From an uncultured Bacteroidales bacterium (GTDB lineage Bacteria; Bacteroidota; Bacteroidia; Bacteroidales; Paludibacteraceae): a stretch of DNA of 36,542 nt. Below are positions 1 through 7,335 of this stretch, piece after piece (within the stretch, counting starts at the first letter, position 1; the number at the start of each line of letters is the position of its first letter). The position numbers were made by a program, and so were the translations under genes. The notes below the pieces were generated by a model. The model did not search any database. It was not told where the DNA came from and saw nothing but the letters and a program-made list of their open reading frames with translations. The DNA lies in NCBI GenBank assembly GCA_900319035.1, contig ONMU01000019.1, forward strand, positions 1-36,542, written 5' to 3'.

Positions 1-830
1 AAAGTAACTAAAAAAGGAACATAACTTAATTTCGTAATTTTCAAACATCCTGTTAGAAGTCCTTTAATACCTGTAGCATACTTAGCGTTGAATCCAATTA
101 ATCCATACCACAAATCATTAAGCGCATTATGATATGCAAACCAAATAATGAAAATCGAAGCTATAATAGCAAAACCTGACAATATACCACCAGCCCAAAT
201 AAATATTTCACGTAATTTTTTTTCTTTTAATAACCATATAATGACTCCAAAAATGGGGGCTCCTATAAAGGCAACTGCATCATTTGGACGAATATAAAAC
301 GATCCGGCCAAACATATTCCAACACCAATACCTTGTATAAAAAAGTTTTTAGTTTTTTCGTTTAATAGCAAAGAGAGGATTAAATAGTACGCAACTGATA
401 TGAATGGTATATTCCAATCTTCGGTTAAGTTTCCGTATTCAGAATAAAAATAATAAGTTATTAAAGAAAGCAATATAGCAATAAATCCTTTGATGGGAGT
501 AGTAAATAGACATGCACTTTTATACCAACAAAATATAGAAATAGACAATCCTATTATTGCTAAAAGGAATAATCCATTTCTGCCAGGAATAACCCATTGT
601 CCAAAGGCTTCTATCGTATATAACACCGGACCCTTATGATCAAACAAGTCTGTATATGGCACTTTTCCATGAAGCATCGCTTGCCCCATTAACTTGAATA
701 CGCTACTATCACATGCTTCAATAGTATATAAAGGGGACAATGTCTGAGAGAAAAATAACAGGAACAAAGTGGCAGAGAGTACACAAAATAGTACTACTCC
801 TATTTTATTCAAAAGATTTTTTGTATTCAT
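1..830 (-). CDS. GT-C type membrane glycosyltransferase, 3' end outside window
   Basis: An uninterrupted reading frame starts at ATG 830 and runs off the window edge, so about 276 N-terminal residues are visible. The protein begins with a hydrophobic segment, followed by a loop with acidic residues and the signature PYTDLFDHKGPVLY, typical of GT39/ArnT-like polyprenyl-phosphate-sugar transferases of Bacteroidota. Several further hydrophobic helices follow. Such enzymes move a sugar from a lipid carrier to a glycan or protein on the outer face of the inner membrane. The start overlaps the stop of the upstream GT2 gene (ATGA), so the two are probably translationally coupled. Acceptor and sugar cannot be told from sequence. 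The family call is motif-based and the C-terminus is not visible. Confidence 0.8.
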   Translation of the reverse strand, partial: MNTKNLLNKIGVVLFCVLSATLFLLFFSQTLSPLYTIEACDSSVFKLMGQAMLHGKVPYTDLFDHKGPVLYTIEAFGQWVIPGRNGLFLLAIIGLSISIFCWYKSACLFTTPIKGFIAILLSLITYYFYSEYGNLTEDWNIPFISVAYYLILSLLLNEKTKNFFIQGIGVGICLAGSFYIRPNDAVAFIGAPIFGVIIWLLKEKKLREIFIWAGGILSGFAIIASIFIIWFAYHNALNDLWYGLIGFNAKYATGIKGLLTGCLKITKLSYVPFLVT

Positions 831-1543
831 CGTAAATTTCTATTGATGGTTCTGAAATCTGCTAAAGCTTTGATGCCGATTTTGAAGATGCGCTTCATGT
901 TGATGGAGTTGACTCCTCCTTGACGAGGACGGAATGTGATCGGATACCAACCGATGTTATAATGCCAGCGAACAGCAATCGCACTAACGGCTACATTCGC
1001 TAAGTTATAATCCTGCGGGATGACATCCAAGATGGGTTTGAGTTTATCGACCTTTAATAAGCGGAAAGGTGTGTTGGCATCCTTAACCCACACATGGAAC
1101 ATTAGCCAAACAACCAAACGAAGAGTTTTAGTCACAAAGACACGACTTGCGCCATCTTGTCTGCCTCCACGCGTACCTATTTGGAAATCATAGTTATGAC
1201 GGTTATTCCACATCTGCCAGAACTCTTCCGGCAATGTCTGTCCATCGCTATCAGTCTGAAAAATGTAATCGGCATTGTTATTGATGGCATAATGGTAGAG
1301 GTAAAGTACTGTAGATCCGTGACCGGAGTTTTCTTTATCAAGCGGCTTGAGGAGCGGGTACTTGGATTGCAGGCTTTGCATGATTGCAAAAGTCTTATCC
1401 TTACTGCCATCATTGGCGATGACCAAAAGAGCCTCGTTGCCTTCTGCGTTGATTTGCTCACAGATGGGATGCCACTGGGCGATAACTTCTTCAATGTTTG
1501 CCTCCTCATTATAAGCAGGAAGCACAAAATAGATCTTATCCAT
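827..1543 (-). CDS. GT2 family glycosyltransferase (dolichol-phosphate-sugar synthase-like)
   Basis: This 238-residue protein has a GT-A fold start (VLPAYNEEANIEEVI), a nucleotide-sugar-binding acidic motif near residue 36 (IANDGSKD) and the metal-binding QTDSDGQ motif near residue 97. It resembles DPM1/GtrB enzymes that transfer a sugar from a nucleotide donor to undecaprenyl phosphate on the cytoplasmic side. It lacks the two C-terminal membrane helices of classical GtrB; one amphipathic or hydrophobic stretch (LVVWLMFHVWV) may attach it to the membrane. It sits between a GtrA-like flippase (8-nt overlap upstream) and a GT-C transferase (ATGA overlap downstream). This matches the order of a Gtr-type cassette: lipid-linked sugar synthesis, flipping, transfer. 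Confidence 0.88.
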   Translation of the reverse strand: MDKIYFVLPAYNEEANIEEVIAQWHPICEQINAEGNEALLVIANDGSKDKTFAIMQSLQSKYPLLKPLDKENSGHGSTVLYLYHYAINNNADYIFQTDSDGQTLPEEFWQMWNNRHNYDFQIGTRGGRQDGASRVFVTKTLRLVVWLMFHVWVKDANTPFRLLKVDKLKPILDVIPQDYNLANVAVSAIAVRWHYNIGWYPITFRPRQGGVNSINMKRIFKIGIKALADFRTINRNLR

Positions 1544-1940
1544 TAGTATTTCGTTTGAAGGTAATGTATTTATTCAAAAGGAATTGTATCAGAGCAACAA
1601 CGACGATGGAAATGAGTTTACAAACAAGCTCATTCATACCACCAAGCGTGACCATCAAATAAAGCATCAACTCGCTGATTCCCAAGCCGGTTAAGCCCAC
1701 CGCATAGAAAGACAAGAAACGTTGCATCGTCTTGTCTTTAACCTTGAAGTTAAAGGAGCGGTTGAGAATAAAGGACATGAATATGCCCACATGAATACTG
1801 ATGACATTTGCCCAAAGGTAAGGCATAATCTCAAAATAGCACAGCGCAGTATATACGCCGAAGTCCAAAGCGGCACAAAAGCCGCCGAAGATCCCATACA
1901 AGATGAGATTGCGAAATCGATAATAGAGTTCTTTAACCAT
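1536..1940 (-). CDS. GtrA-like membrane protein (putative lipid-linked sugar flippase)
   Basis: A small, very hydrophobic protein of about 134 residues with four predicted membrane helices. It contains the GtrA-family opening (FRNLILYGIFGGFCAALDFGVY) and a conserved C-terminal NKYITFKR tail. GtrA proteins are thought to flip undecaprenyl-phosphate-linked sugar to the periplasm. I start the gene at ATG 1940; a TTG one codon upstream lies in the T-run of the preceding terminator-like hairpin and is a poorer choice. The gene is first in the three-gene glycosylation operon, and a structured leader of about 290 nt separates it from its promoter. The reading frame overlaps the downstream GT2 gene by 8 nt. 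Confidence 0.85.
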   Translation of the reverse strand: MVKELYYRFRNLILYGIFGGFCAALDFGVYTALCYFEIMPYLWANVISIHVGIFMSFILNRSFNFKVKDKTMQRFLSFYAVGLTGLGISELMLYLMVTLGGMNELVCKLISIVVVALIQFLLNKYITFKRNTNG

Positions 1941-1941
1941 C

Positions 1942-1974
1942 AAAAAACGCGGATTTCCTTTGTTGCTTATCCGC
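1942..1974 (-). terminator. Terminator-like hairpin abutting the gtrA-like start codon (possible attenuator)
   Basis: On the minus strand a 6-bp stem (GCGGAT at 1974-1969 with ATCCGC at 1954-1949) encloses a 14-nt loop. One G and then six T (1947-1942) follow, and the ATG start follows within 2 nt. The promoter is about 270 nt upstream, so this hairpin lies inside the operon's own leader. It fits conditional termination or start-site occlusion rather than the end of another gene. Function is inferred from position only. Confidence 0.55.
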
Positions 1975-1984
1975 TAATTGAGGT

Positions 1985-2218
1985 CCTGAGAAAACCTATA
2001 GTTCCGAACAAGCAATGCAGAAACCCACGTTGTGTATATACATAACCACACACGTACCATATAGTACGTGAAGGTGTATAAACACCCATGGGCATCTACT
2101 ACTGCCTTGTTTTCGAGAACTAAATTTGAAGTTTCTCAGGTTTCAATTAGTCAAAAACAAGCGTTAGTAAACGCCATTAAATATGTATGCAATCCCACCA
2201 TAGAATGTTCGCATACAT
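1985..2218 (-). ncRNA. Structured 5' leader RNA of the gtrA-like glycosylation operon
   Basis: In minus-strand RNA order the leader has several perfect stems: an 8-bp stem (2218-2211 with 2190-2183), a 5-bp stem with 4-nt loop (2174-2170 with 2165-2161), a 5-bp GGTGT/ACACC hairpin (2086-2082 with 2077-2073) and a 7-bp CACGTAC/GTACGTG hairpin (2070-2064 with 2057-2051). A long-range pairing of about 10 bp with one bulge joins CCTGAGAAAC (2140-2131) to GTTTTCTCAGG (1995-1985) and closes a domain of roughly 155 nt. No convincing ORF lies here. It may belong to a known Bacteroidales leader-RNA family or act with a specialised NusG-like factor; I cannot assign it. Confidence 0.6.
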
Positions 2219-2239
2219 CCCAACGTGAGTTTGCGGCTG

Positions 2240-2271
2240 CAAAATTACAAAAATATTTTGACGTGAACAAA
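2240..2271 (-). promoter_or_regulatory. Bacteroidales promoter for the glycosylation operon
   Basis: The minus-strand -33 box is TTTG (2271-2268), followed by 20 nt and the -7 box TAATTTTG (2247-2240). Transcription should start near 2233, giving a leader of about 290 nt before the gtrA-like gene. Confidence 0.75.
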
Positions 2272-2415
2272 TTTTAGAGTAAGAAAGTGCAGATAAAATG
2301 AAAATTGAAGGGAAAAATCACCCAAAACTCTTACTTTGATCGATGCGAGGTGAGGTTTTAACCTATAAAAATTTGCACTGGCAAACTTATTTAGAAAAAG
2401 TCAAATCAGTATGCG

Positions 2416-2527
2416 TGTCAACTAATTTAGGATGATTGTCTACTTTTTTAGGAAAGTGTCAACAAAGTTAGGAAGAATGTCTACTAACTTAGGAAAATAA
2501 TCAAAAAACTGTCTACTAATTTTAGGA
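2416..2527. repeat. Five iteron-like direct repeats with about 21-bp spacing
   Basis: Five copies of a 17-18-nt word, consensus TGTCWACtaanTTAGGA, start at 2416, 2437, 2457, 2478 and 2510. The first four are spaced 21, 20 and 21 bp, about two helical turns, so a protein could bind the same DNA face repeatedly. The outer parts TGTCWAC and TTAGGA are invariant and the middle varies. There is no gene in the repeats and no fixed-length unique spacer as in CRISPR. Confidence 0.7.
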
Positions 2528-2543
2528 AAAGTCAAAAAGTCAC

Positions 2544-2968
2544 TATAAAAATTTGCATTGACACTTTTGACACTTTTGGCACTTTCTTTCAAAATGTCAA
2601 TAATACCCTATATTTTCCGTTCGATTACTTACATTTTGATACTTGTAAACCATAGCTCGACTATCAAAAAGACAGAAAGTGTCAAAAGTGCCAAAAGTGC
2701 CATGTCATTTTTGTATAAACCACTAATCCTTTATATGGGGTCCCCGCAAATTTTAATTTGTGGGGAAAGCAGAGGCAATGGTCGCACCTACGATTTAGCG
2801 GAGCGGTATCGTCCTTTGCGATCCATTTGCCGAACGCGATCGTTAGTTATTCCTTATATATTATTTATTCATTCCTTATTCATTAACCTTACTAAGTGCT
2901 TGTCGAATCCTTAGCATCACCTAAGCATGAAAGTACACGGAAAGTACACGGAGAGTACAGGATGAGTA
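2544..2968. repeat. Composite noncoding repeat element, copy A
   Basis: Ordered blocks: TATAAAAATTTGCATTGA (2544-2561); a 28-bp inverted repeat (2560-2587 with 2674-2701, 25 of 28 matching) built from reiterated CACTTTTG; a 43-nt AT-rich block (2845-2887); short GTACACGG-type direct repeats of about 11 bp (2929-2970); and GTACAGGATGAGTA (2955-2968). Copy B at 30450-30677 has the same order. The 43-nt block differs from its partner at only two positions. The element lies just upstream of the AbiE promoter. Nature unknown: a nonautonomous mobile element or a regulatory module are both possible. Confidence 0.65.
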
Positions 2969-3137
2969 CGGGTATGGTCTAGGATTCCCTCGTGATACCA
3001 TCGTGATTCCCCCGAGATTGGACCGATGTTACTGCGTAATTGGAGTATGTTTAATGGGTTTCCTACAAAACAAAATGTCATATTTCATATAGGAAATGCA
3101 GAAAAATTGCATTTATTATCAAAAATATTACAATTTA

Positions 3138-3169
3138 TTTGCATATATGATTAAAAAGTAGTAACTTTG
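3138..3169 (+). promoter_or_regulatory. Promoter for abiEi-abiEii
   Basis: TTTG at 3138-3141, 20 nt, then TAACTTTG at 3162-3169, 17 nt before the ATG at 3187. It fits the Bacteroidales sigma-factor consensus used throughout the window. Confidence 0.8.
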
Positions 3170-3186
3170 CAGCAAATTTTGGAATC

Positions 3187-3813
3187 ATGAATAATGTATT
3201 GCACAATTTAGGCAACATTCCTGTTACTGCCGCAACGTTACGTAATGTGCTACCAAACCGTAATTCGTTTGCACATTACATCAGTAGCAAGGAACTCTCC
3301 GGAGAAATCATCCGACTAAAGCAAGGTCTTTATGTCGTCTCTCCCGATGTTTCCGGCAAGCCGATCAATAACTTACTTATTGCCAATAGTTTATACGGAC
3401 CGTCGTATATATCCTTCCAAACAGCCCTTGGTTTCTATGGCTTGATTGACGATGTTGTGCAGACGACAATCTCTGCCTCTTTTCGCCTCAATAAGCAGTA
3501 TGACACACCTTTCGGACGTTTTGAATACATACAATTACCATCCGCCTATTATCCGATAGGTATCACGCAAGCTCAAAGCGAAAACATGCCGTTTCTTATA
3601 GCCTCTCCCGAAAAAGCACTTTGCGATCTAATCATCCGCACGCCGAAACTTCTTTTTCGCTCCAAGAAAGACGTAATCACGTATCTGGAAGACGATCTGC
3701 GATTTGATATCGAGTCGCTGTCCTCTATGGACATCTCCGTTTTTCAGGCTTGCGCGGAGAAGGGTCACAAATCAACATCTATTCAACAATTGATAAATGT
3801 CATTAGCCAATGA
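3187..3813 (+). CDS. AbiEi-type antitoxin / transcriptional regulator
   Basis: A 208-residue protein with an N-terminal winged-helix region (about residues 10-50, ending IIRLKQGLYVVSP) and the AbiEi core with YISFQTALGFYGLID and a SPEKALCDLI motif. AbiEi proteins are the antitoxins of type IV toxin-antitoxin phage-defence pairs and repress their own promoter. The start follows the promoter by 17 nt. The stop overlaps the start of the AbiEii gene (ATGA, 3810-3813), the usual coupled arrangement. The gene lies next to a repeat-rich AT-rich region, in keeping with a mobile defence cassette. Family assignment is firm; activity here is inferred. Confidence 0.88.
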   Translation: MNNVLHNLGNIPVTAATLRNVLPNRNSFAHYISSKELSGEIIRLKQGLYVVSPDVSGKPINNLLIANSLYGPSYISFQTALGFYGLIDDVVQTTISASFRLNKQYDTPFGRFEYIQLPSAYYPIGITQAQSENMPFLIASPEKALCDLIIRTPKLLFRSKKDVITYLEDDLRFDIESLSSMDISVFQACAEKGHKSTSIQQLINVISQ

Positions 3814-4634
3814 ATCCTATTTATAACACCATGTTGGCGGCATACCCGCAAACCACTCCCAATGAGCGTCACAATGCACAGATTGAGGTAGCTCAGCAGA
3901 TCGTTTTAGCCGGTTTGGCTCGTAGCGATTTCTTTGCTCATGCGGCATTCTATGGAGGTACATGTTTGCGTATCTTCCACGGGCTTCCACGCTTCTCCGA
4001 AGATATGGATTTCTCATTGCTCCAAAACAATAAGGATTTTGATTGGACAAAATATTTTCCTTATATTGAACAAGAGTTTTTATCCTTGGGCAGGCAGGTT
4101 GTTATCACCAAAAAAGATAAGCGTACCTTTGGTAAAGTGGAATCCGCTTTTCTGAAAGACAACACAGAAGTCTATAATCTGCAATTTCAAACCGAAAAGT
4201 CCATCAAAATCAAGATCGAAGCAGATACATGTCCTCCGCTTGATTTTCAGACCGAGCAGAAACTTCTGATGCAGCCATATTCTTTCTACACGCGTTGTTT
4301 TGCCTTGCCGGATTTGTTTGCAGGGAAGATGCATGCACTACTTTACCGTCAATGGAAAAGCCGTGTCAAAGGACGTGATTGGTACGACTTTGAATGGTAT
4401 GTGCGAAATCGGATTCCTCTGCATTTTGCCCATCTGCAAGCTCGTGCAAAACAATTCAACGACGAAGATCTGACACCGGATGCTTTTGCGCAAAAACTGC
4501 GTGAGACAATACAATCTGTAGATCTCAATTTGGTGAAGGCGGATGTCTCACCGTTCCTTGTTCGTCCTCAGGAAACAGAAATCTGGTCTAACGATTATTT
4601 CATGCAAATAGCCGACCGGATTCAGATTAACTGA
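3810..4634 (+). CDS. AbiEii-type nucleotidyltransferase toxin
   Basis: A 274-residue nucleotidyltransferase-fold protein. Motif I is GGTCLR at residues 49-54, with the metal-binding pair D65/D67 in SEDMDFSLL. Motif III is KIKIEADT, and the C-terminal motif is DLFAGKMHALLYR followed by GRDWYDFEWY. AbiEii/MenT-like toxins transfer nucleotides to RNA targets such as tRNA and stop growth when the antitoxin fails. All diagnostic residues are present and the length is near the family norm, so it is probably active. It is translationally coupled to the antitoxin. A minus-strand promoter lies about 70 nt past its stop and points back into it. Confidence 0.88.
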   Translation: MNPIYNTMLAAYPQTTPNERHNAQIEVAQQIVLAGLARSDFFAHAAFYGGTCLRIFHGLPRFSEDMDFSLLQNNKDFDWTKYFPYIEQEFLSLGRQVVITKKDKRTFGKVESAFLKDNTEVYNLQFQTEKSIKIKIEADTCPPLDFQTEQKLLMQPYSFYTRCFALPDLFAGKMHALLYRQWKSRVKGRDWYDFEWYVRNRIPLHFAHLQARAKQFNDEDLTPDAFAQKLRETIQSVDLNLVKADVSPFLVRPQETEIWSNDYFMQIADRIQIN

Positions 4635-4701
4635 TTGCTTTGTTGTGATATTTGCCCTTTATAGTGGACATATTTTATTATTTTTTGTTCGTTTGATGGT
4701 G

Positions 4702-4733
4702 CAAAGGTACAACATTTTTTTGATATATGCAAG
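4702..4733 (-). promoter_or_regulatory. Orphan minus-strand promoter facing the abiEii 3' end
   Basis: CTTG (4733-4730), 20 nt, then TACCTTTG (4709-4702) on the minus strand. The next minus-strand gene downstream is more than 2.7 kb away, beyond the AbiE pair. Transcription would therefore run antisense to abiEii. It may be the leftover promoter of a displaced gene or make an antisense RNA. Confidence 0.6.
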
Positions 4734-4766
4734 TTTTTTTTTACAACTTTTTCGGCATAATTGGTC

Positions 4767-6140
4767 TTATAGCGCCAAGAGGCGGTGGTACGTTTCAAGG
4801 GCGTAACGGTCGGTCATGCCGGAAAGCCAATCGATGATAAGACGCAGACGGTTGTATGTGCTGAGATCTGAGAGCTCGGTCAAAGGAACAGGATTTGAGG
4901 AGGAATTTGCGGATGCGTTGTGGTCAGGGTTTGCAGATAAGCGCTTTTGGTATTCTTCTGCCAACACAAGACGCGTCATGCTGGGCGAGATGATGGCATT
5001 CAGACGCCAATCGGGTTTCGGAGCCATGAGCGAAGGCAGTACTCGATCCAAGATCGAGTTCATTACTTGCGCGCCTTTGAGTTCCGCTTGAGCGATGGTG
5101 TCATGACGGAAGATACGTTCGAACTCCAGTTTGCCGAGTTGCTCGCATAGCTCGTTGCCGTCCAGCAGTTCCTCATCGAACGTACCCATATCGATACCTT
5201 CCAGATTCGCCATAAAACGCTGCAAAGCGTATTTCGTCAGTTCGCCGATGATAGCCACACGGAGATTGACCAAAGCTCGTTCGGGTGTGTCTTGAGAGGG
5301 CGTTATACCTAAGAAACGCAAGGCTTCGTCCAAACTCAACATGCCGCTCTGAATACCATCCTCAAGATCCATGGAGCGATAACAGATCGTGTCTGCCGCT
5401 TCCACTAAAAATGCTAATGGATGCCTTTTGATCGTTCCATCTGCACGACGCAGCCGACAAGCGTCCGCCACACGTCCAAGGACATCCGCTTCGGACGAGA
5501 AGACACCATGTTTATGAACCGACGCTCCACCTTTTTTGTTCTTTCTGCCACAATTCGGATACTTGAGCGAAGCCGCCAAGACAGCGTACGTCAGATTGAG
5601 TCCGTTGAGATCATTGAGGTAAGGCATTCTCGTCAAGATACGAAATCCCTGCGCATTGCCGTCAAACTGGGTGAAGTCGAACTGCTGCTCCTCCGTCAAG
5701 TCAGAGAGATAGTTTTTGCCGTTTCCATCGGAGAAATAAGTGCCGATGATCTGTTCGCCGAAATGTCCATAAGGCGGATTGCCTATATCATGCACAAAAG
5801 CGGCTGTACGAAGAATAGCCGGTAGTTGCTGCTCCAAGAGATGACTCACCTCTTCGCCGTACGTGCGCACTACTTCTTCGTCCCGACAGAAATCTGTTCC
5901 AAGCGATTGAGCCACCGACAACACTTCCATCGAATGCGTCAGACGCGTATGCACACTATCTCCGCCGGAGAGCGGAAAGACCTGCGTCTTGTCGTGCATA
6001 CGGCGTGCCGCCGAAGAGAAGATCACACGACCAAAATCGCTGTCAAAGGCAGAGCGATGATCTAATCCCTTAGGGATTGCACGCGACTGACGCTCACGGT
6101 CAGCACAAAGGTAAATACTCCAATCTACTTGATTATACAT
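4767..6140 (-). CDS. dgt: dGTPase-like HD-domain deoxynucleotide triphosphohydrolase
   Basis: A 457-residue HD-domain hydrolase. It has the dGTPase opening (RSAFDSDFGRVIFSSAARR, ending near residue 47), the metal ligand H69 in HTRLTHS, the HD pair H117-D118 in FVHDIGNPPYGHFGE, and a later DTICYRSMDLEDG motif. These enzymes cleave dGTP (and often other dNTPs) to deoxynucleoside and triphosphate and help tune nucleotide pools. It is last in the mnmE-yicC-gmk-nadD-dgt operon, and its start overlaps the nadD end by 8 nt. The length suits the Bacteroidota class. Substrate preference cannot be decided from sequence. Confidence 0.9.
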   Translation of the reverse strand: MYNQVDWSIYLCADRERQSRAIPKGLDHRSAFDSDFGRVIFSSAARRMHDKTQVFPLSGGDSVHTRLTHSMEVLSVAQSLGTDFCRDEEVVRTYGEEVSHLLEQQLPAILRTAAFVHDIGNPPYGHFGEQIIGTYFSDGNGKNYLSDLTEEQQFDFTQFDGNAQGFRILTRMPYLNDLNGLNLTYAVLAASLKYPNCGRKNKKGGASVHKHGVFSSEADVLGRVADACRLRRADGTIKRHPLAFLVEAADTICYRSMDLEDGIQSGMLSLDEALRFLGITPSQDTPERALVNLRVAIIGELTKYALQRFMANLEGIDMGTFDEELLDGNELCEQLGKLEFERIFRHDTIAQAELKGAQVMNSILDRVLPSLMAPKPDWRLNAIISPSMTRLVLAEEYQKRLSANPDHNASANSSSNPVPLTELSDLSTYNRLRLIIDWLSGMTDRYALETYHRLLAL

Positions 6141-6711
6141 AGGCTTTTGCTTGTTGGTTTCGGATTTGTGTGGAGGAGATGTCGAATAAAGGAGCTCCGC
6201 TAAGATAGCGAATCTCCTTGACCGCTACGCTGTTAGACCACTGCGCTGTTAGACCGTCCTGCGGACTGTTAGAACGCTTCGCTGTTAGATCCTCGTCGGA
6301 CAGATTTTCTCTTCGGGGATAAACGAAAATACGGAAGTTGGCGAGGATGAACTCATACTCGCGCCAACGATCGAAGATAGCGATATTATCTTCTCCTATG
6401 ATGAGGGTGAACTCGGTATCGGGATACGCTTTCTGCAACTCGCGCAAGGTATTCGCCGTATAAGACGGACGCGGCAGAGAGAACTCAAAATCCGAGGCTT
6501 TGACATGCGGAATATCCTTTACTGCCTCGCGCACAGCCGCCAGACGTTCTCCTTCCGGAGCAAGAAGATTTGCCGGTTTCAACGGGTTATTCGGGCTCAC
6601 CATGAGCCATAGTTCATCGAGATCTGTGTTCTCAATGACCCATTTAGCCAATCCCACATGCCCGAAATGCACGGGGTTGAAACTGCCGCCATATATTCCG
6701 ATGCGTCGCAT
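6133..6711 (-). CDS. nadD: Nicotinate-nucleotide adenylyltransferase
   Basis: NadD joins ATP and nicotinate mononucleotide to make deamido-NAD in NAD synthesis. The 192-residue protein has the nucleotidyltransferase motif GGSFNPVHFGHVG at the start, an SPNNPLKP loop, IIGEDN, and the C-terminal ISSTQIR signature. Between FRIFVYPRRE and EIRYLSGAPLFDISS there is an unusual segment of about 25-30 residues encoded by four copies of a TCTAACAG-containing repeat (6230-6289). It looks like an in-frame insertion in a loop before the ISSTQIR motif. The catalytic motifs are intact, so the enzyme is probably active. It is preceded by gmk and overlaps dgt. Confidence 0.92.
   Translation of the reverse strand: MRRIGIYGGSFNPVHFGHVGLAKWVIENTDLDELWLMVSPNNPLKPANLLAPEGERLAAVREAVKDIPHVKASDFEFSLPRPSYTANTLRELQKAYPDTEFTLIIGEDNIAIFDRWREYEFILANFRIFVYPRRENLSDEDLTAKRSNSPQDGLTAQWSNSVAVKEIRYLSGAPLFDISSTQIRNQQAKAYV
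6230..6289. repeat. In-frame microrepeat within nadD
   Basis: CTGTTAGA (plus strand) occurs at 6230, 6246, 6266 and 6282, spaced 16, 20 and 16 bp. The spacers are short G+C-rich words, one of them a small palindrome (GTCCTGCGGAC). The related intergenic stretch 6712-6780 has GTTTGA/GTTTAA words alternating with AGCCCTACGGGCT and GAGCTGCGCTC mini-palindromes. The array adds residues to NadD without breaking the frame. Confidence 0.7.
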
Positions 6712-6780
6712 CGTTGTTTGATAGTTTGAGCCCTACGGGCTGGTTTGAAAGTTTAATAGAGCTGCGCTCCGTTTACGTGT

Positions 6781-7335
6781 TTATTTATTCTCGTCGATGA
6801 TGGCATCGAGTTGTTCGAAGGCGTGCGTGAGTTCATCGTTGATGACCACACGGTCGAAATAAGGCTTATAGGACAGTTCCTCTTCTGCTTTTGCCAGACG
6901 CTTCTCAATCATCTCCGGACTTGTGTCTCCGCGTCCTTCAAGACGTCTGCGCAACTCTTCAATCGACGGCGGACAGATGAAGATAGAGGTGGCTTTGTCC
7001 CCAAGGATCTTCTTGAGGTTCAAACCGCCTTTGACATCGACATCAAAAAGCACCTCACGTCCCAAGGCCTCAATACGGTCAATCTCCGCTTTCAGCGTGC
7101 CGTAATACAAGCCATCATAGACCTGCTGATACTCGATGAAATCGTCGTTTTCTATACGTTTCTGGAACTCCTCAACGGAGATGAAATAGTACTCTTTGCC
7201 ATGAACCTCTTGACCACGCGGGGGACGCGTAGTACACGAAACCGAGAGTTCAAACAGATCCGGGTGCATCGTCAACAGATGCTTCACCATGGTCGATTTA
7301 CCGCTGCCCGAAGGCGCACAAAAGATATAAATCAT
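6781..7335 (-). CDS. gmk: Guanylate kinase
   Basis: Guanylate kinase phosphorylates GMP to GDP using ATP. The 184-residue protein starts almost directly with its P-loop (APSGSGKST, residues 7-15), then has the GMP-binding SCTTRPPRGQEVHGKEYYF region, DVDVKGGLNLKK, and the lid RLEGRGDTSPEMIEKRL. It is short and complete for this family. The start ATG overlaps the yicC stop (7332-7335), so translation is coupled. About 70 nt separate it from nadD downstream; that gap holds only short GTTTGA/GTTTAA words and two mini-palindromes. Confidence 0.95.
   Translation of the reverse strand: MIYIFCAPSGSGKSTMVKHLLTMHPDLFELSVSCTTRPPRGQEVHGKEYYFISVEEFQKRIENDDFIEYQQVYDGLYYGTLKAEIDRIEALGREVLFDVDVKGGLNLKKILGDKATSIFICPPSIEELRRRLEGRGDTSPEMIEKRLAKAEEELSYKPYFDRVVINDELTHAFEQLDAIIDENK

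Larger units (their letters stand above)
2272..3137. other. 866-nt noncoding region, AT-rich, repeat-laden
   Basis: No credible gene is present. A 118-codon open frame at 2558-2914 lies across an inverted repeat and hairpins and looks like chance. The stretch holds the iteron-like repeats (2416-2527), the composite element A (2544-2968), an extra copy of its leading motif TATAAAAATTTGCACTG (2364-2380), and a nearly perfect 12-bp hairpin (2741-2752 with 2755-2766). Base composition differs clearly from the G+C-richer housekeeping genes to the right, suggesting an accessory insertion together with the AbiE pair. Confidence 0.6.

Noticed and set aside
1157-1546. Plus-strand frame of 129 codons
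   Set aside because: Shadow of the GT2 glycosyltransferase gene.
2416-2527. CRISPR array
   Set aside because: Repeats are 17-18 nt, the spacers only 3-15 nt, and no cas genes occur; the pattern fits iterons instead.
2558-2914. 118-codon open frame in the noncoding region
   Set aside because: It crosses a 28-bp inverted repeat, hairpins and part of the repeat element and has no coding-type residue pattern.
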